A stretch of DNA of 6,568 bases from Halobacteriales archaeon QH_10_65_19 (lineage in GTDB: Archaea; Halobacteriota; Halobacteria; Halobacteriales; Haloarculaceae): assembly GCA_003022085.1 (NCBI GenBank), contig PXQK01000049.1, positions 1 through 6,568 of the forward strand, read 5' to 3'. A model generated the notes under the pieces. The model ran no database searches and was not told the DNA's origin. It saw only the letters and a list, made by a program, of their open reading frames with translations. Positions within the stretch are counted from its first letter, which is position 1, and each line of letters begins with the position of its first letter. The position numbers and the translations under genes are program-made. Shown piece by piece: positions 6,395-6,568 of this stretch.

Positions 6395-6400
6395 CTAAAA
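6395..6400 (-). promoter_or_regulatory. TATA box of the DHH-family gene
   Basis: TTTTAG on the - strand is centred about 27 nt upstream of the ATG at 6371, the distance expected for a leaderless archaeal transcript. A second TTTTAG at 6379-6384 is too close to the start to act as the TATA box. Confidence 0.55.
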
Positions 6401-6568
6401 CGGTTGTCGAATCGGTCTCGTGTCCCTGTCATACGGTCGTGCGTGATTATTTGCAGCATCGGGTCCAAATACCGGCTGTTTTGCGGGCTGAAACGTAACA
6501 GACCGCACGTGTAGCTTCGAGCACACGCGCACCGCGACCGTCCCCGGCCGATCACTCGAAGACGCCAC

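Larger units (their letters stand above)
6372..6568. other. Intergenic region at the right edge
   Basis: About 200 bases without a supported gene. Besides the promoter and palindrome of the DHH gene it holds an inverted repeat, TATTTG (6448-6453) and CAAATA (6466-6471), of unknown meaning. A - strand TGA at 6552-6554, preceded by codons for GVFE, could be the tail of an upstream gene that starts beyond the window; with four codons this cannot be judged. No + strand start followed by an open frame was found. Confidence 0.4.

Noticed and set aside
3330..6398. A 1022-codon open frame on the + strand
   Set aside because: It lies antisense to the DHH gene and much of the dcd intein, shows no recognisable domain, and is rich in Arg/Val/Asp patterns typical of the reverse complement of high-GC coding DNA.
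6552..6568. 3' end of another - strand gene (GVFE stop)
   Set aside because: Four codons at the window edge are not enough to support a gene; noted only in the intergenic entry.

Overview
The window looks like a haloarchaeal chromosome segment. It has high GC, very GC-rich third codon positions, acidic proteins, and a HTH-ThiN regulator of the ThiR type. Two genes have TATA-like boxes about 27 nt upstream of the start codon, which suggests leaderless transcripts, as is common in haloarchaea. I cannot name the genus from sequence alone.

Layout: the left edge holds the 3' end of a + strand sensor histidine kinase. Its ATPase N-box carries an in-frame tandem repeat of about 33 residues. All the rest lies on the - strand. 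From right to left: an intergenic stretch with a TATA box and a small palindrome (6372-6568); a large zinc-finger/S1/OB/DHH protein of the RecJ-like family with eroded catalytic motifs (4314-6371); dcd, a dCTP deaminase interrupted by a 479-residue intein with a LAGLIDADG endonuclease (2214-4238); thiR, overlapping the dcd stop by 4 nt (1318-2217); a short G-rich decamer repeat; and a class I SAM methyltransferase that loses family similarity at about position 808 (439-1245). The methyltransferase frame stays open into the antisense of the kinase gene, but that tail looks non-coding.

How the genes relate: dcd and thiR are probably one translationally coupled transcript from a leaderless promoter just upstream of dcd. 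The methyltransferase has no visible promoter and may depend on read-through. Dcd feeds thymidylate synthesis, ThiR is expected to repress thiamine synthesis genes, and the DHH protein is probably a nucleic-acid binding replication or repair factor. No common pathway is evident.

The most unusual signal is the repeat in the kinase. Its two units (266-313 and 314-364) can each fold into two hairpins. Between the units, five base pairs differ by paired changes that keep pairing, while the encoded residues change. This suggests an in-frame palindromic element under nucleic-acid-level constraint. The second is the dcd intein, which appears to carry an XRE-like helix-turn-helix module after its endonuclease core.
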